DNA from: Gallionella sp.
Lineage (GTDB): Bacteria; Pseudomonadota; Gammaproteobacteria; Burkholderiales; Gallionellaceae
DNA: 64,000 nucleotides
Direction of reading: 5' to 3'
NCBI GenBank assembly: GCA_028687575.1
Contig: JAQTZW010000001.1
Location: 1-64,000 of the forward strand
Shown here in pieces: positions 35,750 through 45,466 of the stretch. The translations under genes were made by a program, and so were the position numbers. The notes beneath the pieces are model-generated. The model was not told the origin of the DNA and did no database searches. It saw nothing but the letters and a program-made list of their open reading frames with translations. Position 1 is the stretch's first letter. The number at the start of each line of letters is the position of its first letter.

Positions 35750-37018
35750 ATGTTTGCAGCCATTCCCAATAATTCCAGAGAACTCCATCGTTATCTGCTT
35801 ACAAGATTTTTTGTATCAGGCATATTGATCAGCGTACTTGTCGGCACACTTGTTTTTTATCTGGAAAACTGGAGAGTCGAAAAGATGGCCTTTGAACAAG
35901 CTGCGGCAAGTGCCAGACATTTCGATTCCCCTGAAATGCGGAAACTGGTTGCGGCGGACTCTCAAATGAGTCAGCTTGAACTTGCCAAACTATTGGAGAA
36001 CTCCAGCTTTGCAGGTATCCGTATTTTCGATTCATCCGGAAAATCATTGATGGAAGCATGGGGGATGGAGGCCGGCAGTCTTCGAAGTACTGTGCAAGCG
36101 CATCAGCATGTTTTTCCAAAGCCAGGCAAGCAACACTATAACTGGCTAACGAATGAGGATGAAGATTTCGTGCAAGTGCTCATACCACTGCTTGATTCGA
36201 TGCGTGTGAAGGAAGTGTATTTTGAAGGCGTCTATCGTCTTGATGTTGGAACGCAATATGCAAGAAAACATCAGGCGCGCAATGCAACACTGACTTCTTT
36301 CGTTGCGGTGATTTTGATTTTAATCTTGCTTTACCCCGTTTTACTTGGATTGACGCGGCGGTCCGAGTCCCTGTCTCAATCGCTTTTGGATTCGAACCTT
36401 GAATTATTGCAATCATTGGGTAGCGCTATAGCAAAAAGAGATGCCGATACCGATACGCATAATTACCGGGTGACGCTGTATTCGGTCAGGCTTGCCGAAA
36501 CAATGAACCTGAATCGAGATAGCATCGAATCGCTGATTGTTGGTGCTTTTCTGCACGATGTCGGAAAAATTGGAGTTCCGGATCAGATACTACTGAAACC
36601 GGGGCGACTGACTGCGGATGAGTTTGAGATTATGAAACGACATGTGATATTTGGCGGCGAGATTATCCAGGATTCCACTTGGCTGAAGCGCGCCCGGGAC
36701 GTGGTGCTTTTCCATCATGAAAAATTCGATGGCAGCGGCTACCCACATGGCATTCATGGTAAGGAGATTCCGCTTGCCGCAAGATTGTTTGCCGTGGTGG
36801 ATGTGTTCGATGCATTGATGTCCAAACGGCCCTACAAGGCCCCCTTGTTGATTGATGACACATTAAAAATTTTACAGGATGGAGCCGGGGGACATTTTGA
36901 TCCTGAAGTAGTTAGTATCTTCATAACTGTCGCCGCCACGCTATACGGCGAGATTGGACAATCCGATCGAGGATATTTGCAGAAAACACTAAAAGTGATA
37001 ATAAAAAAATATTTCTAG
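35750..37018 (+). CDS. HD-GYP domain cyclic-di-GMP phosphodiesterase
   Basis: Expected to hydrolyse the second messenger c-di-GMP. The protein of about 422 residues has two transmembrane helices (about 17-38 and 183-205) enclosing a periplasmic sensor region, then an HD-GYP catalytic domain: HDVGKIGVPDQILLKPGRLT, HHEKFDGSGYPHGIHGKEIP and RLFAVVDVFDALMSKRPYK. ATG 35750 or TTG 35738 could be the start: GAGG is too close to the TTG and rather far from the ATG. In a metal island it may link envelope stress to biofilm or motility decisions; that is inference. Confidence 0.9.
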   Translation: MFAAIPNNSRELHRYLLTRFFVSGILISVLVGTLVFYLENWRVEKMAFEQAAASARHFDSPEMRKLVAADSQMSQLELAKLLENSSFAGIRIFDSSGKSLMEAWGMEAGSLRSTVQAHQHVFPKPGKQHYNWLTNEDEDFVQVLIPLLDSMRVKEVYFEGVYRLDVGTQYARKHQARNATLTSFVAVILILILLYPVLLGLTRRSESLSQSLLDSNLELLQSLGSAIAKRDADTDTHNYRVTLYSVRLAETMNLNRDSIESLIVGAFLHDVGKIGVPDQILLKPGRLTADEFEIMKRHVIFGGEIIQDSTWLKRARDVVLFHHEKFDGSGYPHGIHGKEIPLAARLFAVVDVFDALMSKRPYKAPLLIDDTLKILQDGAGGHFDPEVVSIFITVAATLYGEIGQSDRGYLQKTLKVIIKKYF

Positions 37019-37045
37019 GGGATTTCAATAACGACAGGAAAATTT

Positions 37046-37273
37046 ATGGAAAACTCGCATGGGAATAAATGCAGCTGTCAAATGTTAAGCCTAGCTGTTG
37101 CGGGAAGGCCCGGTGCGTGCCGCTATGATTATTGCAAAAATGTCCTGCAGCGTCGTTGGACAATGACCTGTAATCATGGGCAATCACCTTCGACAGAAAA
37201 GTCACCTGTTTATGAACCTGTTGTGATGCATGAGGATGGTATGTTGAATTTATTAAAGAAGGCATTAGGGTAA
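37046..37273 (+). CDS. small cysteine-rich hypothetical protein
   Basis: A 75-residue protein with five cysteines in the first half (CSCQM, ACRYDYCKN, TCNHG) and no signal peptide. AGGAAAATTT precedes the ATG. No family is recognised. The cysteine spacing could form a metal site. It sits between the HD-GYP gene and a membrane-protein gene on the same strand. Confidence 0.5.
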   Translation: MENSHGNKCSCQMLSLAVAGRPGACRYDYCKNVLQRRWTMTCNHGQSPSTEKSPVYEPVVMHEDGMLNLLKKALG

Positions 37274-37391
37274 GCACCGAATGAGCGGATGAGTCGGGTG
37301 ACATGTCAGTAATGCATGGACACACTGGAATTTAATCATTAGTATGAATTCGACTGGACGCCTTGAATATTCGACTGAATGTGAGGTCAGC

Positions 37392-37859
37392 ATGACGCAG
37401 CAACAATCTGAGACGGCTCTATCCATAAGACCCATCCAATTTGGAGCGGGTGCATTTGTGTTGTTGCTCGCCATTTATTTTGCGGTGGTCAGTCTGATTT
37501 CTGGGGTGGATTTCACACTCGAGCAGTTTACAAAGTTCTGGTATTTCTTCGTGTCCCTTGCGTTGGGATTCGGCATTCAGGTCGGTCTCTACACCTACCT
37601 CAAGCAACTTGTCGGGCAACATGGCGCATCAGGCAAGGTGGTAGCGGTGTCCGGCACGACCTCCACTGCGGCAATGGTTTCCTGTTGCGCACATTATCTG
37701 GTCAATATCTTGCCTGTTCTGGGCATCACCGGCTTTCTCACCATCGTTGCAGAATATCAAATCGAGTTGTTCTGGGTCGGTCTTGCCTTTAACGTGGCCG
37801 GTATTCTCTATATCATACCTAAAGTCATCAACGTTACACGGGAGCATAAAAAATGCTGA
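37392..37859 (+). CDS. small membrane protein with a CC motif
   Basis: About 155 residues with four hydrophobic helices (AGAFVLLLAIYFAVVSLISG; FWYFFVSLALGFGIQVGLY; VSCCAHYLVNILPVLGITGFL; FWVGLAFNVAGILYII). A Cys-Cys-Ala-His in the third helix is a possible metal ligand set. ATG 37392 is preferred because GAGGTCAGC precedes it. Such proteins occur beside copper ATPases, but the function is not known. The stop overlaps the ATG of the next, damaged gene (ATGCTGA). Confidence 0.7.
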   Translation: MTQQQSETALSIRPIQFGAGAFVLLLAIYFAVVSLISGVDFTLEQFTKFWYFFVSLALGFGIQVGLYTYLKQLVGQHGASGKVVAVSGTTSTAAMVSCCAHYLVNILPVLGITGFLTIVAEYQIELFWVGLAFNVAGILYIIPKVINVTREHKKC

Positions 37860-38269
37860 AATAATATTTGAGCAGTTTGGCATTTGCAACGTTGATTGCC
37901 TTTGTGCATAACGGCCTCATTGCGACATGCGATGCGGTGGAGATGGCAGCGCAAATAAGCAATGACCGGGACATCAAGGTAACCACCATGCTGCATGCTA
38001 TTCCTGCGGATGCGAAAACATGGACTTTTGAGGTGACGCTGGAAACCCATACGCAGGCCTTGAGCGATGATTTGACCAAGTCTGCAACGCTGATTGTTGA
38101 TGGCAAGCAATACCTGCCGCTGGCCTGGGACGGCGCGCCGCCCGGAGGCCATCACCGCAAGGGCTTGTTGCGCTTCAGGGCGGTTGTCCCGCAGCCACGA
38201 TCAATGGAACTGCAAATACGTCTGGCAGGCGACAAGTCTCCCAGAAGCTTCAAATGGTTGATCAAATGA
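37853..38269 (+). pseudogene. exported protein gene with a stop at codon 4
   Basis: The natural start ATG 37853 overlaps the upstream stop and has GGGAG before it, but the frame reads ATG CTG AAA TAA. It then continues as YLSSLAFATLIAFVHNGLIATC and a beta-rich domain of about 115 residues (IKVTTMLHAIPADAKTWTFEVTLETH...LRFRAVVPQPRSMELQIRL). TTG 37868, two codons after the stop, could restart translation. The rest of the frame is intact, so the stop may be recent or may be bypassed by reinitiation. The product family is not recognised. Confidence 0.6.
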
Positions 38270-38308
38270 TTCACTGAGGCAATTTCCACCGCCGGAAAGG
38301 GGCATGCA

Positions 38309-40699
38309 ATGGCAACTGATCCCGTATGCGGCATGACAGTCTCTGCCGACAGCACGTACCGCCTCGTAGAGAGCGGACAAACTTATCTGTTTTGCAGCGT
38401 GAAGTGTCTGGCCAAGTTTCAGGCAAATCCCACTGAATACCTTAAGCCGGCTGTGACGGCTACCGTTCAAATCGCAGGTGTATTCACCTGCCCGATGCAT
38501 CCGGAAATTCGCCAGCCTGCGCCGGGTTCATGTCCCAAGTGTGGTATGGCCTTGGAACCGATTGCACCAGTTACGGCCAAGTCAGGTGCTACCGAATATA
38601 CCTGCCCGATGCACCCTGAGATCGTGCGCAATGAACCCGGTAGTTGCCCGATCTGCGGCATGGCACTGGAGCCGCGCAACGCACCTGATGATGACAATAC
38701 CGAATTGCATGACATGACGCGCCGTTTCTGGCTAAGCGCGGCGTTGGCCTTGCCGGTGTTCGTGATGGCGATGGCATCCGATCTGGCACCGCAATTCATA
38801 CCGGATTCCGTTTCGATGACGGTGTTGCAATGGCTGGAATTTTTTCTGGCAACCCCGGTTGTGTTGTGGGGCGGCTGGCCGATCTTCCGGCGCGGCTGGG
38901 CTTCACTGGTCAACCGCAGTCTCAACATGTTCACGCTGATTTCGCTCGGTGTCGGCGTGGCGTGGACATACAGCGTGATTGCGATGTTGCTGCCGGGGAA
39001 TTTTCCACCTGCAATGCGCAGCATGGGGGAAACCGTGCCGGTTTATTTCGAGGCTGCTGCGGTGATCATGGCGTTGGTGCTGCTGGGGCAGGTGATGGAA
39101 TTGCGCGCACGCAGCCAGACCAGTGCTGCAATCAAACTGCTGCTGGGCTTAGCACCAAAAACCGCGCGCATCGTGCGTGCTGACGGACACGAGGAAGACA
39201 TTCCGCTGGAACAAGTGCAGCCTAGCGATGTGCTGCGCGTGCGTCCTGGCGAGAAGGTGCCGGTAGACGGGGTGGTGCTGGAAGGTAACAGTTCGCTGGA
39301 TGAATCCATGGTCACCGGCGAATCCATTCCGGTGGAAAAAACGACAGATGCAAGGCTGATCGGTGCCACGGTGAACGGCACCGGCAGTTTGTTGATGCGC
39401 GCCGAGCGCGTAGGGGCAGACACCTTGCTGGCGCAGATTGTGCATATGGTGAGCGAGGCGCAACGTTCGCGCGCGCCTATCCAGCGGCTGGCCGATGTCA
39501 CTGCGGGTTATTTTGTGCCGGCAGTGGTGCTGGCAGCGCTCGCCACACTAGCGGTATGGGGACTCTTTGGGCCGGAGCCGCGCCTGGCGCATGCCATCGT
39601 CAACGCGGTGGCGGTGCTGATTATCGCCTGCCCGTGCGCGCTGGGACTGGCCACGCCGATGTCCATCATGGTCGGCACCGGACGCGGTGCCTTGGCCGGC
39701 GTGCTGATCAAGAATGCCGAAGCGCTGGAAATCATGGAAAAGGTAAACACGCTGGTAGTGGACAAGACCGGCACGCTGACCGAGGGCAAACCGAAACTGA
39801 CTTCGGTCATTCCGCTTGCCGGATTTGAAGAGGATGAGGTGCTGCGGCTGGGCGCCAGTCTGGAACGCGCCAGCGAACACCCGCTGGCTGCAGCCATCGT
39901 GAACGGCGCAGAGAAAAAGGGAATAACACTCAACACAGTCAGTGATTTTAAATCGTTCACCGGCAAGGGCGTGGCGGGCACGGTCGAGGGCAGGGCAATC
40001 GCGCTGGGCAATCTCAAACTTTTTGAAGAATTACACATCGATGCAAGCGACTTGCACATCCGTGCCGAGGCGCTGCGCAGCGACGGACAGACGGTGATGT
40101 TGCTGGCAATCGACAATAAGGCGGCGGGACTGATCGGCGTGGCCGATCCGGTCAAGGCATCTACGGCAGAGGCGATCCGCGCCCTGCATGAAGAAGGCGT
40201 GCAAGTCATCATGCTTACCGGAGACAACCGCATCACGGCACAAGCGGTTGCAAAAAAATTGGGCATAGACCGTATCGAAGCTGAAGTGCTGCCTGAGCAG
40301 AAAGCCTCCATTGTCAAGCAGTTGCAGGCAGAGGGGCGCATCGTGGCGATGGCAGGCGACGGCATCAACGACGCGCCTGCACTGGCTCAGGCGCAGGTGG
40401 GCATCGCGATGGGCACCGGAACCGATGTGGCGATGGAGAGTGCAGGCATCACGCTGATCAAGGGCGACCTGAACGGCATCGTGCGTGCGCTGCGTCTGTC
40501 ACGCGCCACCATGCGCAACATCCGCCAGAACCTATTTTTTGCCTTCATCTACAACATACTCGGCATTCCGATTGCGGCAGGCGTGCTGTACCCGTTCTTC
40601 GGCTTGCTACTCTCGCCGATCATCGCCGCCGCAGCGATGAGTTTCAGTTCTGTGTCGGTGATACTGAATGCACTCAGGCTAAACAGGGTGAAGATGTAA
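38309..40699 (+). CDS. copA: Cu(I)-exporting P1B-type ATPase
   Basis: Pumps Cu(I), and probably Ag(I), out of the cytoplasm. The 796 residues begin with a YHS domain ([15 protein letters not shown]), then two heavy-metal-binding repeats (YTCPMHPEI...PGSCPxCGMALEP, about 52-82 and 94-124) in place of HMA domains. The ATPase core has CPC near residue 440, phosphorylation site DKTGT near 484, SEHPLA, GDGIND near 682, and the P1B-1 signatures YN in FIYNILGIP and MSFSS in the last helices. Start ATG 38309 has GAAAGGGG upstream. Confidence 0.95.
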   Translation: MATDPVCGMTVSADSTYRLVESGQTYLFCSVKCLAKFQANPTEYLKPAVTATVQIAGVFTCPMHPEIRQPAPGSCPKCGMALEPIAPVTAKSGATEYTCPMHPEIVRNEPGSCPICGMALEPRNAPDDDNTELHDMTRRFWLSAALALPVFVMAMASDLAPQFIPDSVSMTVLQWLEFFLATPVVLWGGWPIFRRGWASLVNRSLNMFTLISLGVGVAWTYSVIAMLLPGNFPPAMRSMGETVPVYFEAAAVIMALVLLGQVMELRARSQTSAAIKLLLGLAPKTARIVRADGHEEDIPLEQVQPSDVLRVRPGEKVPVDGVVLEGNSSLDESMVTGESIPVEKTTDARLIGATVNGTGSLLMRAERVGADTLLAQIVHMVSEAQRSRAPIQRLADVTAGYFVPAVVLAALATLAVWGLFGPEPRLAHAIVNAVAVLIIACPCALGLATPMSIMVGTGRGALAGVLIKNAEALEIMEKVNTLVVDKTGTLTEGKPKLTSVIPLAGFEEDEVLRLGASLERASEHPLAAAIVNGAEKKGITLNTVSDFKSFTGKGVAGTVEGRAIALGNLKLFEELHIDASDLHIRAEALRSDGQTVMLLAIDNKAAGLIGVADPVKASTAEAIRALHEEGVQVIMLTGDNRITAQAVAKKLGIDRIEAEVLPEQKASIVKQLQAEGRIVAMAGDGINDAPALAQAQVGIAMGTGTDVAMESAGITLIKGDLNGIVRALRLSRATMRNIRQNLFFAFIYNILGIPIAAGVLYPFFGLLLSPIIAAAAMSFSSVSVILNALRLNRVKM

Positions 40700-40744
40700 C
40701 AAGGTTTTTTTTGGACGTAAACTTTTTCCTGAAAGGAGAGCGTG

Positions 40745-40963
40745 ATGAAGCAGGACGAACCTGACGGGCGCAGTTGTGCGCAAAAGGGATACAACTGGAT
40801 TCTCGTTGCATTTCTGGCGATTGCTGCATTTTTTCTGTTTACCGAACACCGTGCTCATCTGCTGGGCGCGTTGCCATTTCTGTTGCTGCTGGCCTGTCCG
40901 TTGATGCATCTGTTCATGCATGGCGGACACGGCGGGCATGATACTGATAGGAGCGAAAAATGA
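40745..40963 (+). CDS. DUF2933 small membrane protein
   Basis: About 72 residues with one or two hydrophobic helices (YNWILVAFLAIAAFFLFTEHRAH; LGALPFLLLLACPLMHLFMHGGHGGH). The H/M-rich tail MHLFMHGGHGGHDTD is characteristic of DUF2933 proteins, which are frequent next to copper ATPases. GTG 40742 or ATG 40745 could start translation, both behind GAAAGGAGA. The end overlaps the next gene by four bases. Confidence 0.85.
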   Translation: MKQDEPDGRSCAQKGYNWILVAFLAIAAFFLFTEHRAHLLGALPFLLLLACPLMHLFMHGGHGGHDTDRSEK

Positions 40964-41604
40964 ACTTCACGGAAAACGCTTATGGCCTGTGGTCGCTGGT
41001 CATCATTAACTCGCTGGTGTTCATCATTTTTGCATTCAGCTTCACCAAACCAAAAACGCCGCGCGACTGGCGCTCGTTCAGTGCGTTCTCGGCCTTCATC
41101 GTGGCGCTGTTCGCCGAGATGTACGGTTTTCCGCTGACGATTTATCTGCTTACCGGCTGGTTGCAAACCCGTTATCCCGGTGTTGATATTTCTTCCCATA
41201 ATAGCGGTCATCTCTGGCATACACTGCTCGGCTGGAGGGGCGATCCGCACACCGATCCGTTGCACATGCTCAGTTTTGTATTTATCGGCGGCGGATTCAT
41301 CCTGCTTGCATCTGCATGGAAAATTCTCTATCAGGCGCAGCGTAATCATCAACTGGCGATTACCGGGCCTTATGCCAAAATCCGCCATCCCCAGTACGAT
41401 GCTTTCGTACTCATCATGTTTGGTTTCTTGTTGCAATGGCCAACGCTGCTGACCCTGTTGATGTTCCCTGTGCTGGTGTGGATGTATGTGCGTCTGGCGC
41501 ATACCGAGGAGCGAGATGCAGAAGTCCGTTTTGGCGCGCAGTGGCGGGAATATGCGGCTCATACATCAAGGTTCATCCCGCAACGAACACGTTCAAAATC
41601 ATAG
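40960..41604 (+). CDS. isoprenylcysteine carboxyl methyltransferase-family membrane protein
   Basis: A 214-residue polytopic membrane protein with five to six helices. The C-terminal S-adenosylmethionine-binding signature of the ICMT/PEMT group is present: GPYAKIRHPQYDAF, then EERDAEVRFGAQWREYAAHTSRFIP. Bacterial members of unknown substrate are common in copper islands beside DUF2933 and YHS genes, as here. It overlaps DUF2933 by four bases, so it is translationally coupled. Confidence 0.85.
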   Translation: MNFTENAYGLWSLVIINSLVFIIFAFSFTKPKTPRDWRSFSAFSAFIVALFAEMYGFPLTIYLLTGWLQTRYPGVDISSHNSGHLWHTLLGWRGDPHTDPLHMLSFVFIGGGFILLASAWKILYQAQRNHQLAITGPYAKIRHPQYDAFVLIMFGFLLQWPTLLTLLMFPVLVWMYVRLAHTEERDAEVRFGAQWREYAAHTSRFIPQRTRSKS

Positions 41605-41614
41605 GAGGTGCGTC

Positions 41615-42091
41615 ATGAACGCCGAAGACCCGGTTTGTCACATGGAAGTCCCAACAACGTCCCATGCCTGCGAATACGAAGGCATACAGTATGCTTTTTG
41701 TTCTGAGCAGTGCCGCGAAAGATTTCTGGCGAATCCGCGTTTATATATCGGACTTCCCGGACACAAAGCACCCGCACAACAAGGCAGAGAAGTGATCAAA
41801 AAACGTAGTCTGATGCTCTCTGAACCACTGGATGCCGTTCAGGCCGGGCAGGTGAAGCAGGCGCTGCTTTCGATGATGGGGATACAGGCGGTTCACATCG
41901 AGGCAAACAAGATCGAAATACAGTATGACCTGATACAGGTCACCACTGAGCAGATTGCAGATAAGTTAACCTTTATCGGTTCCGAGCTTGGCGGGGGCTG
42001 GGTAGATCGTCTGAAGCTGGCCTTTATCAATTACCGGGAAGAATGCGAGATTGGCAGTTTGGAAGTTGAAAACAAAAAAGGTTGTCACTAG
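41615..42091 (+). CDS. YHS-domain protein with an HMA-like C-terminus
   Basis: A 158-residue cytosolic protein. The N-terminal YHS domain has its metal ligands in EDPVCHMEV and FCSEQCRERFLANP. Residues about 70-125 resemble a heavy-metal-associated fold (RSLMLSEPLDAVQAGQVKQALLSM...) but lack the CxxC motif. ATG 41615 follows a strong AGGAGGT. It could act as a copper carrier to the ATPase encoded upstream. Confidence 0.8.
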   Translation: MNAEDPVCHMEVPTTSHACEYEGIQYAFCSEQCRERFLANPRLYIGLPGHKAPAQQGREVIKKRSLMLSEPLDAVQAGQVKQALLSMMGIQAVHIEANKIEIQYDLIQVTTEQIADKLTFIGSELGGGWVDRLKLAFINYREECEIGSLEVENKKGCH

Positions 42092-42201
42092 CTGATAAGT
42101 GGGAAATTCAATTGCATTCATCATGAACATGAGAATGTTGGAATAGGGCATTTTCTGATTACCACGAATATCTGCAATTGGGAAATGTGAAGTTCGGTTT
42201 A

Positions 42202-42255
42202 GTCTCGAAAAACCGGATGGATGACAACCACCGTGCAATTCGACCGCTATACGTT
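42202..42255. repeat. dispersed repeat, copy A
   Basis: Bases 42202-42255 match 62400-62451 except for a two-base gap and one substitution. Shared core: CAACCACCGTGCAATTCGAC and following CGCTATACGTT. It belongs to no element recognised here. Confidence 0.7.
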
Positions 42256-42383
42256 ACCTGCCCGTCAAGGTGTAAAATTCGCAGCAATAAAGCAGCCGTT
42301 CGTGGCGTAATGCAGTGTGCCGTGAAGGAGACATTGAACGAACCATCTTGGATGTATCTATCAGCAATTTGAACTCACCAAAC

Positions 42384-42397
42384 TTTCCACGTGGAAA
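42384..42397. promoter_or_regulatory. perfect palindrome upstream of the czc cluster
   Basis: TTTCCACGTGGAAA is a perfect 14-base palindrome 54 bases before the first gene of the czc cluster. It is a candidate regulator binding site. No regulator gene is adjacent. Confidence 0.35.
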
Positions 42398-42451
42398 ACG
42401 AGGCATGCTTAATAAATGTACTTAAACCACAAAATCCTTTAGTATTGAAAC

Positions 42452-42805
42452 ATGTGTAGATTCATCCGCCAGACCGTTTACTTTCTCATGATCACGCTCG
42501 TGATCAACGCTGGCGGCTGGACGTTTAACAAGGAAGCAGTAACTGACGTGTGGTTCGACGAGCAACGTAGCTTGGCTGTGGATGACCATCACTCTTCATC
42601 TAAATTTCAAGGCATCAAAGCGGATGTTTCACCCCAAAGCCCGTGTAATCACTGGTGCCATGCAGTCGGGCATTTCGTGGGGTTGCTCGGTCAGCCAATT
42701 TCCCTACTTCCTGAATTCGTAGACGAATATTCTATTCAGCATCCTCATACCTTTCAACTCCTTTCTCCCGACGCACGTTTCCGTCCACCGCGACTCCTTT
42801 CCTAA
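42452..42805 (+). CDS. CzcI-like small exported protein
   Basis: A 117-residue protein with an N-terminal hydrophobic segment (TVYFLMITLVINAGGWTF) and a histidine/cysteine-containing mature part (SVDDHHSS-like DDHHSSS; SPCNHWCHAVGHFVG). CzcI proteins lie upstream of czcCBA and are thought to tune zinc resistance; similarity here is in size, position and ligand content. It precedes czcC by 86 bases and parallels the small gene before cusC. Confidence 0.6.
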   Translation: MCRFIRQTVYFLMITLVINAGGWTFNKEAVTDVWFDEQRSLAVDDHHSSSKFQGIKADVSPQSPCNHWCHAVGHFVGLLGQPISLLPEFVDEYSIQHPHTFQLLSPDARFRPPRLLS

Positions 42806-42891
42806 GATTCGATTCAAATCGGTTTTTGATTTTGTTTTGAGTGCGCGCTCGCCTCAAGTGAGTTGGCGCACGCATATCTGAAGGAGTTATC

Positions 42892-44190
42892 GTGCAATTC
42901 GTCACTATTTTTCGCAACCTGCGCGTCGGGATGCGGCTAATGCGCCGCCTTATCGGCGTGCCATTCTTGTTTGCATCTTTGATTCCACTTTCAGCCCTGT
43001 CGGCTCCGCTCACGTTGGAGCAAGCCTGGCAACAGGCTGAACAAGCCAACCCGTTACTGCGGGCTACCCAGGCGAATCTTGCAGCAGCGCAGGGCGAACT
43101 CAGCGATGCTGGTGCGCTGCTGTGGAATAACCCACAGATTTCTACCGAAAGGCGCAGTCTTAATGTTTCACAGACCGGCCAATCGATTAATAACAAGGAT
43201 GGTGTATCAGGTCTGTCCCAGACCTTTGAGATCGCTGGGCAACAAGGCATTCGGCAACGAGCAGCCGAGAAAAATTTTGCGGCAATCCAGGAAAGCATCG
43301 CCGAAACGAAACGCCAGGTGCATGCGGACGTTGAGCAACGTTTTGTGCGGGTGCTGAGCCTCCAGTTGCGCATCCAGACCGAGGAATCAACGCTCAAGCT
43401 CATCGAAGATGCCGCCAAAGCCGTCGGCAAACGCGTTGCGGCAGGCGAGGATAGTCGGCTGGATGGCAATCTCGCCAATGTGGAAGCGGAACGCGCCCAA
43501 AATCAGGTATCCATATTGAGAGAGCAACTTGTGCAGGCTTGTGTCGACCTGTCTGCACTCCTCCAGATGCCTCCAGACCAAATTCCGGAAGTTACCGGTT
43601 CGCTCGACGTTGATATTTCCTCTTACACGTTGGGGGATTTGCTGGCCAGTGTAGCCCGCCGCCCGCTTTTGAATGTCCTGGATTACAGAGAAGGGGCTGC
43701 AAGGGGTCGGGTTGAGCTGGAACGCGCCTCAATTTACCCGGACGTGACGTTGAGTTTGCGTTATGGTCGCGAGTTGGGTGTTGATAACAAGGTTGCGTCC
43801 TTAAGTGTTTCCTTACCAATTCCCCTGTTCCGCCGGAATGCGGCTGGTATCGGTCGTGCCGAGACCGATTTTACCCAAGCCGAAATCGAAAAGCAGGCAG
43901 CCTCCCGTGATGTACGCGTCCAAGTGGTCGCGCTGTGGGGGCGCTTCAGTAATCTCAAGGATCGAGTGAAACGGCTCAAGGAATCGGTGTTGCCCAGCCT
44001 GGAAGAAAACCAGCACCTGTCCTCCATTTCTTTCCGGGAGGGGGAAATCGGGCTGCTGCAATTGTTGCTGGTCAACCGCCAGGTGTTGGATGGGCAGCGG
44101 GACCTGCTCGATGCCCGCACCGAATTGCGCTTGACCCAGGTGACGCTGGAAGCGGCGGCGGGCTGGCAGCCCGCGCGCGACATGCACTGA
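42892..44190 (+). CDS. czcC: outer-membrane efflux protein, CzcC-like
   Basis: The TolC-type channel of the second RND system. The 432 residues have a signal sequence (IGVPFLFASLIPLSALSAP after a basic start) and two efflux repeats (LTLEQAWQQAEQANPLLRATQANLAAAQG and EEATLKL-type coiled coils; LLQLLLVNRQVLDGQRDLLDARTELRL). The start is GTG 42892, supported by AAGGAG seven bases upstream. It is followed by czcB and czcA. Confidence 0.9.
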   Translation: MQFVTIFRNLRVGMRLMRRLIGVPFLFASLIPLSALSAPLTLEQAWQQAEQANPLLRATQANLAAAQGELSDAGALLWNNPQISTERRSLNVSQTGQSINNKDGVSGLSQTFEIAGQQGIRQRAAEKNFAAIQESIAETKRQVHADVEQRFVRVLSLQLRIQTEESTLKLIEDAAKAVGKRVAAGEDSRLDGNLANVEAERAQNQVSILREQLVQACVDLSALLQMPPDQIPEVTGSLDVDISSYTLGDLLASVARRPLLNVLDYREGAARGRVELERASIYPDVTLSLRYGRELGVDNKVASLSVSLPIPLFRRNAAGIGRAETDFTQAEIEKQAASRDVRVQVVALWGRFSNLKDRVKRLKESVLPSLEENQHLSSISFREGEIGLLQLLLVNRQVLDGQRDLLDARTELRLTQVTLEAAAGWQPARDMH

Positions 44191-44221
44191 ACAAAAAATT
44201 AAAAATCAAGGAATTCATGAC

Positions 44222-45457
44222 ATGAAAAACTTACACAACCCACAAAAGCGTGACTTGGGGCGCTGGGGCTCTTGGCTACTGATCAGTAGTTTATTTACAA
44301 TCATTCTTACAGGGTGCGGCGACAAACCCAAAGCACCGGAGAAAGACGCAAGGCAGTCCGAAAAAACGGAACCGGCGAGCAATAACGAGGTAACTCCCAA
44401 ACAGGAAAAACAGGACGAAAAAAGCCTCGAAAAACTGCTTGCCTTGAGTGCCGAAGAAGCCCAAACAGCGGGCATCAAAGTGCAAAAATTGGCATTGCAG
44501 AAAAAATCCGGGCAGATCATGGTCACGGCAACTATCCAGGCCAATCAGGATAGGTTGGCGCATGTTGCACCGCGTGTGCCAGGGCGTGTCGTCAGGGTGA
44601 ATGCGAGCCTGGGTGATCGAGTGAAATCGGGACAACAGCTGGCGGAGTTGGACAGTATCGATCTGGGCGAGTCGCATTCCAGCTATCTGCAAGCGGCGAG
44701 CGAGGCTGCGGTAACACAAGCCAATTTCGAGCGCGCCCAGCGTTTGCACGCCGACAACATCATTCCGGAGAAGGACTACCTGCGCGCCCGCGCCGAACAC
44801 GAAAAGGCCCGTGCCGCGCTGCGAGCTGCCAGTGACAAGCTGCGCATGATGGGTGTCGACCTGGGGCACTCCGGCTCGGTGTTTCCGCTGAGTGCCCCGT
44901 TTGTCGGCACAATTATTGAGAAAAAAGCGGTGCTGGGGGAGCTCGCCACGCCGGATAAGTCACTCTTCACCGTGGCCGATCTGTCCACCCTGTGGATAGA
45001 AAGCGATCTGTTCGAGAAAGACCTTGGCAAGGTCAAGGTAGGCGCACAGGCCACGGTCACCATTTCCGCCTACCCGGATGAAATCTTCACAGGGCGGCTC
45101 GCCTACATCAGCAGCACGATGGACAAGGAAACTCGCACGGTCAAGGCGCGTGTGGAAGTGCCGAATCTTGACGGCAGACTGAAACCTGAAATGTTTGCCA
45201 GTGTCGCGATAAACACCGAAGGGGCGGGTGCCAAGGTGTTCATCGTGCCTGTTGACGCAGTGTTGCTACTGCAAGGGATACCGACCGTTTTCGTCGCTGA
45301 AAATGGCGGGTTTGAACCCCGCGCTGTGGAAGTGGGTGAACGAGCTCAAGGTTACATCGTGCTTAAATCTGGCGTAGCGGCGGGCGAGAGCGTGGTGGTA
45401 AGCGGCGCCTACGCGCTAAAAGCCCGATTGCTCAAATCGCAAATCGGCGCGGAATAG
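44222..45457 (+). CDS. czcB: RND adaptor, CzcB-like lipoprotein
   Basis: The periplasmic membrane-fusion protein of the czc-type pump. The 411 residues begin with a lipoprotein signal and lipobox ILTGC near residue 36, then a charged linker (EKTEPASNNEVTPKQEKQDEK). Barrel-sandwich and hairpin domains follow (VAPRVPGRVVRVNASLGDRVKSGQ) with a beta-barrel (VTISAYPDEIFTGRLAYISSTMD). Unlike cusB there is no heavy-metal-binding motif or CusF-like domain. It lies nine bases before czcA. Confidence 0.92.
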   Translation: MKNLHNPQKRDLGRWGSWLLISSLFTIILTGCGDKPKAPEKDARQSEKTEPASNNEVTPKQEKQDEKSLEKLLALSAEEAQTAGIKVQKLALQKKSGQIMVTATIQANQDRLAHVAPRVPGRVVRVNASLGDRVKSGQQLAELDSIDLGESHSSYLQAASEAAVTQANFERAQRLHADNIIPEKDYLRARAEHEKARAALRAASDKLRMMGVDLGHSGSVFPLSAPFVGTIIEKKAVLGELATPDKSLFTVADLSTLWIESDLFEKDLGKVKVGAQATVTISAYPDEIFTGRLAYISSTMDKETRTVKARVEVPNLDGRLKPEMFASVAINTEGAGAKVFIVPVDAVLLLQGIPTVFVAENGGFEPRAVEVGERAQGYIVLKSGVAAGESVVVSGAYALKARLLKSQIGAE

Positions 45458-45466
45458 GAGACGGCC

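Larger units (their letters stand above)
42092..42451. other. intergenic stretch with a dispersed repeat and a palindrome
   Basis: This 360-base gap holds no convincing gene. It contains one copy of a repeat shared with 62400-62451 and, near its right end, a perfect 14-base palindrome. The stretch separates the copper cluster from the czc cluster and may be a recombination joint. Confidence 0.5.

Noticed and set aside
39508..40368. 286-codon Ser/Ala-rich frame on the minus strand
   Set aside because: Antisense of copA; no start signals and no domain.
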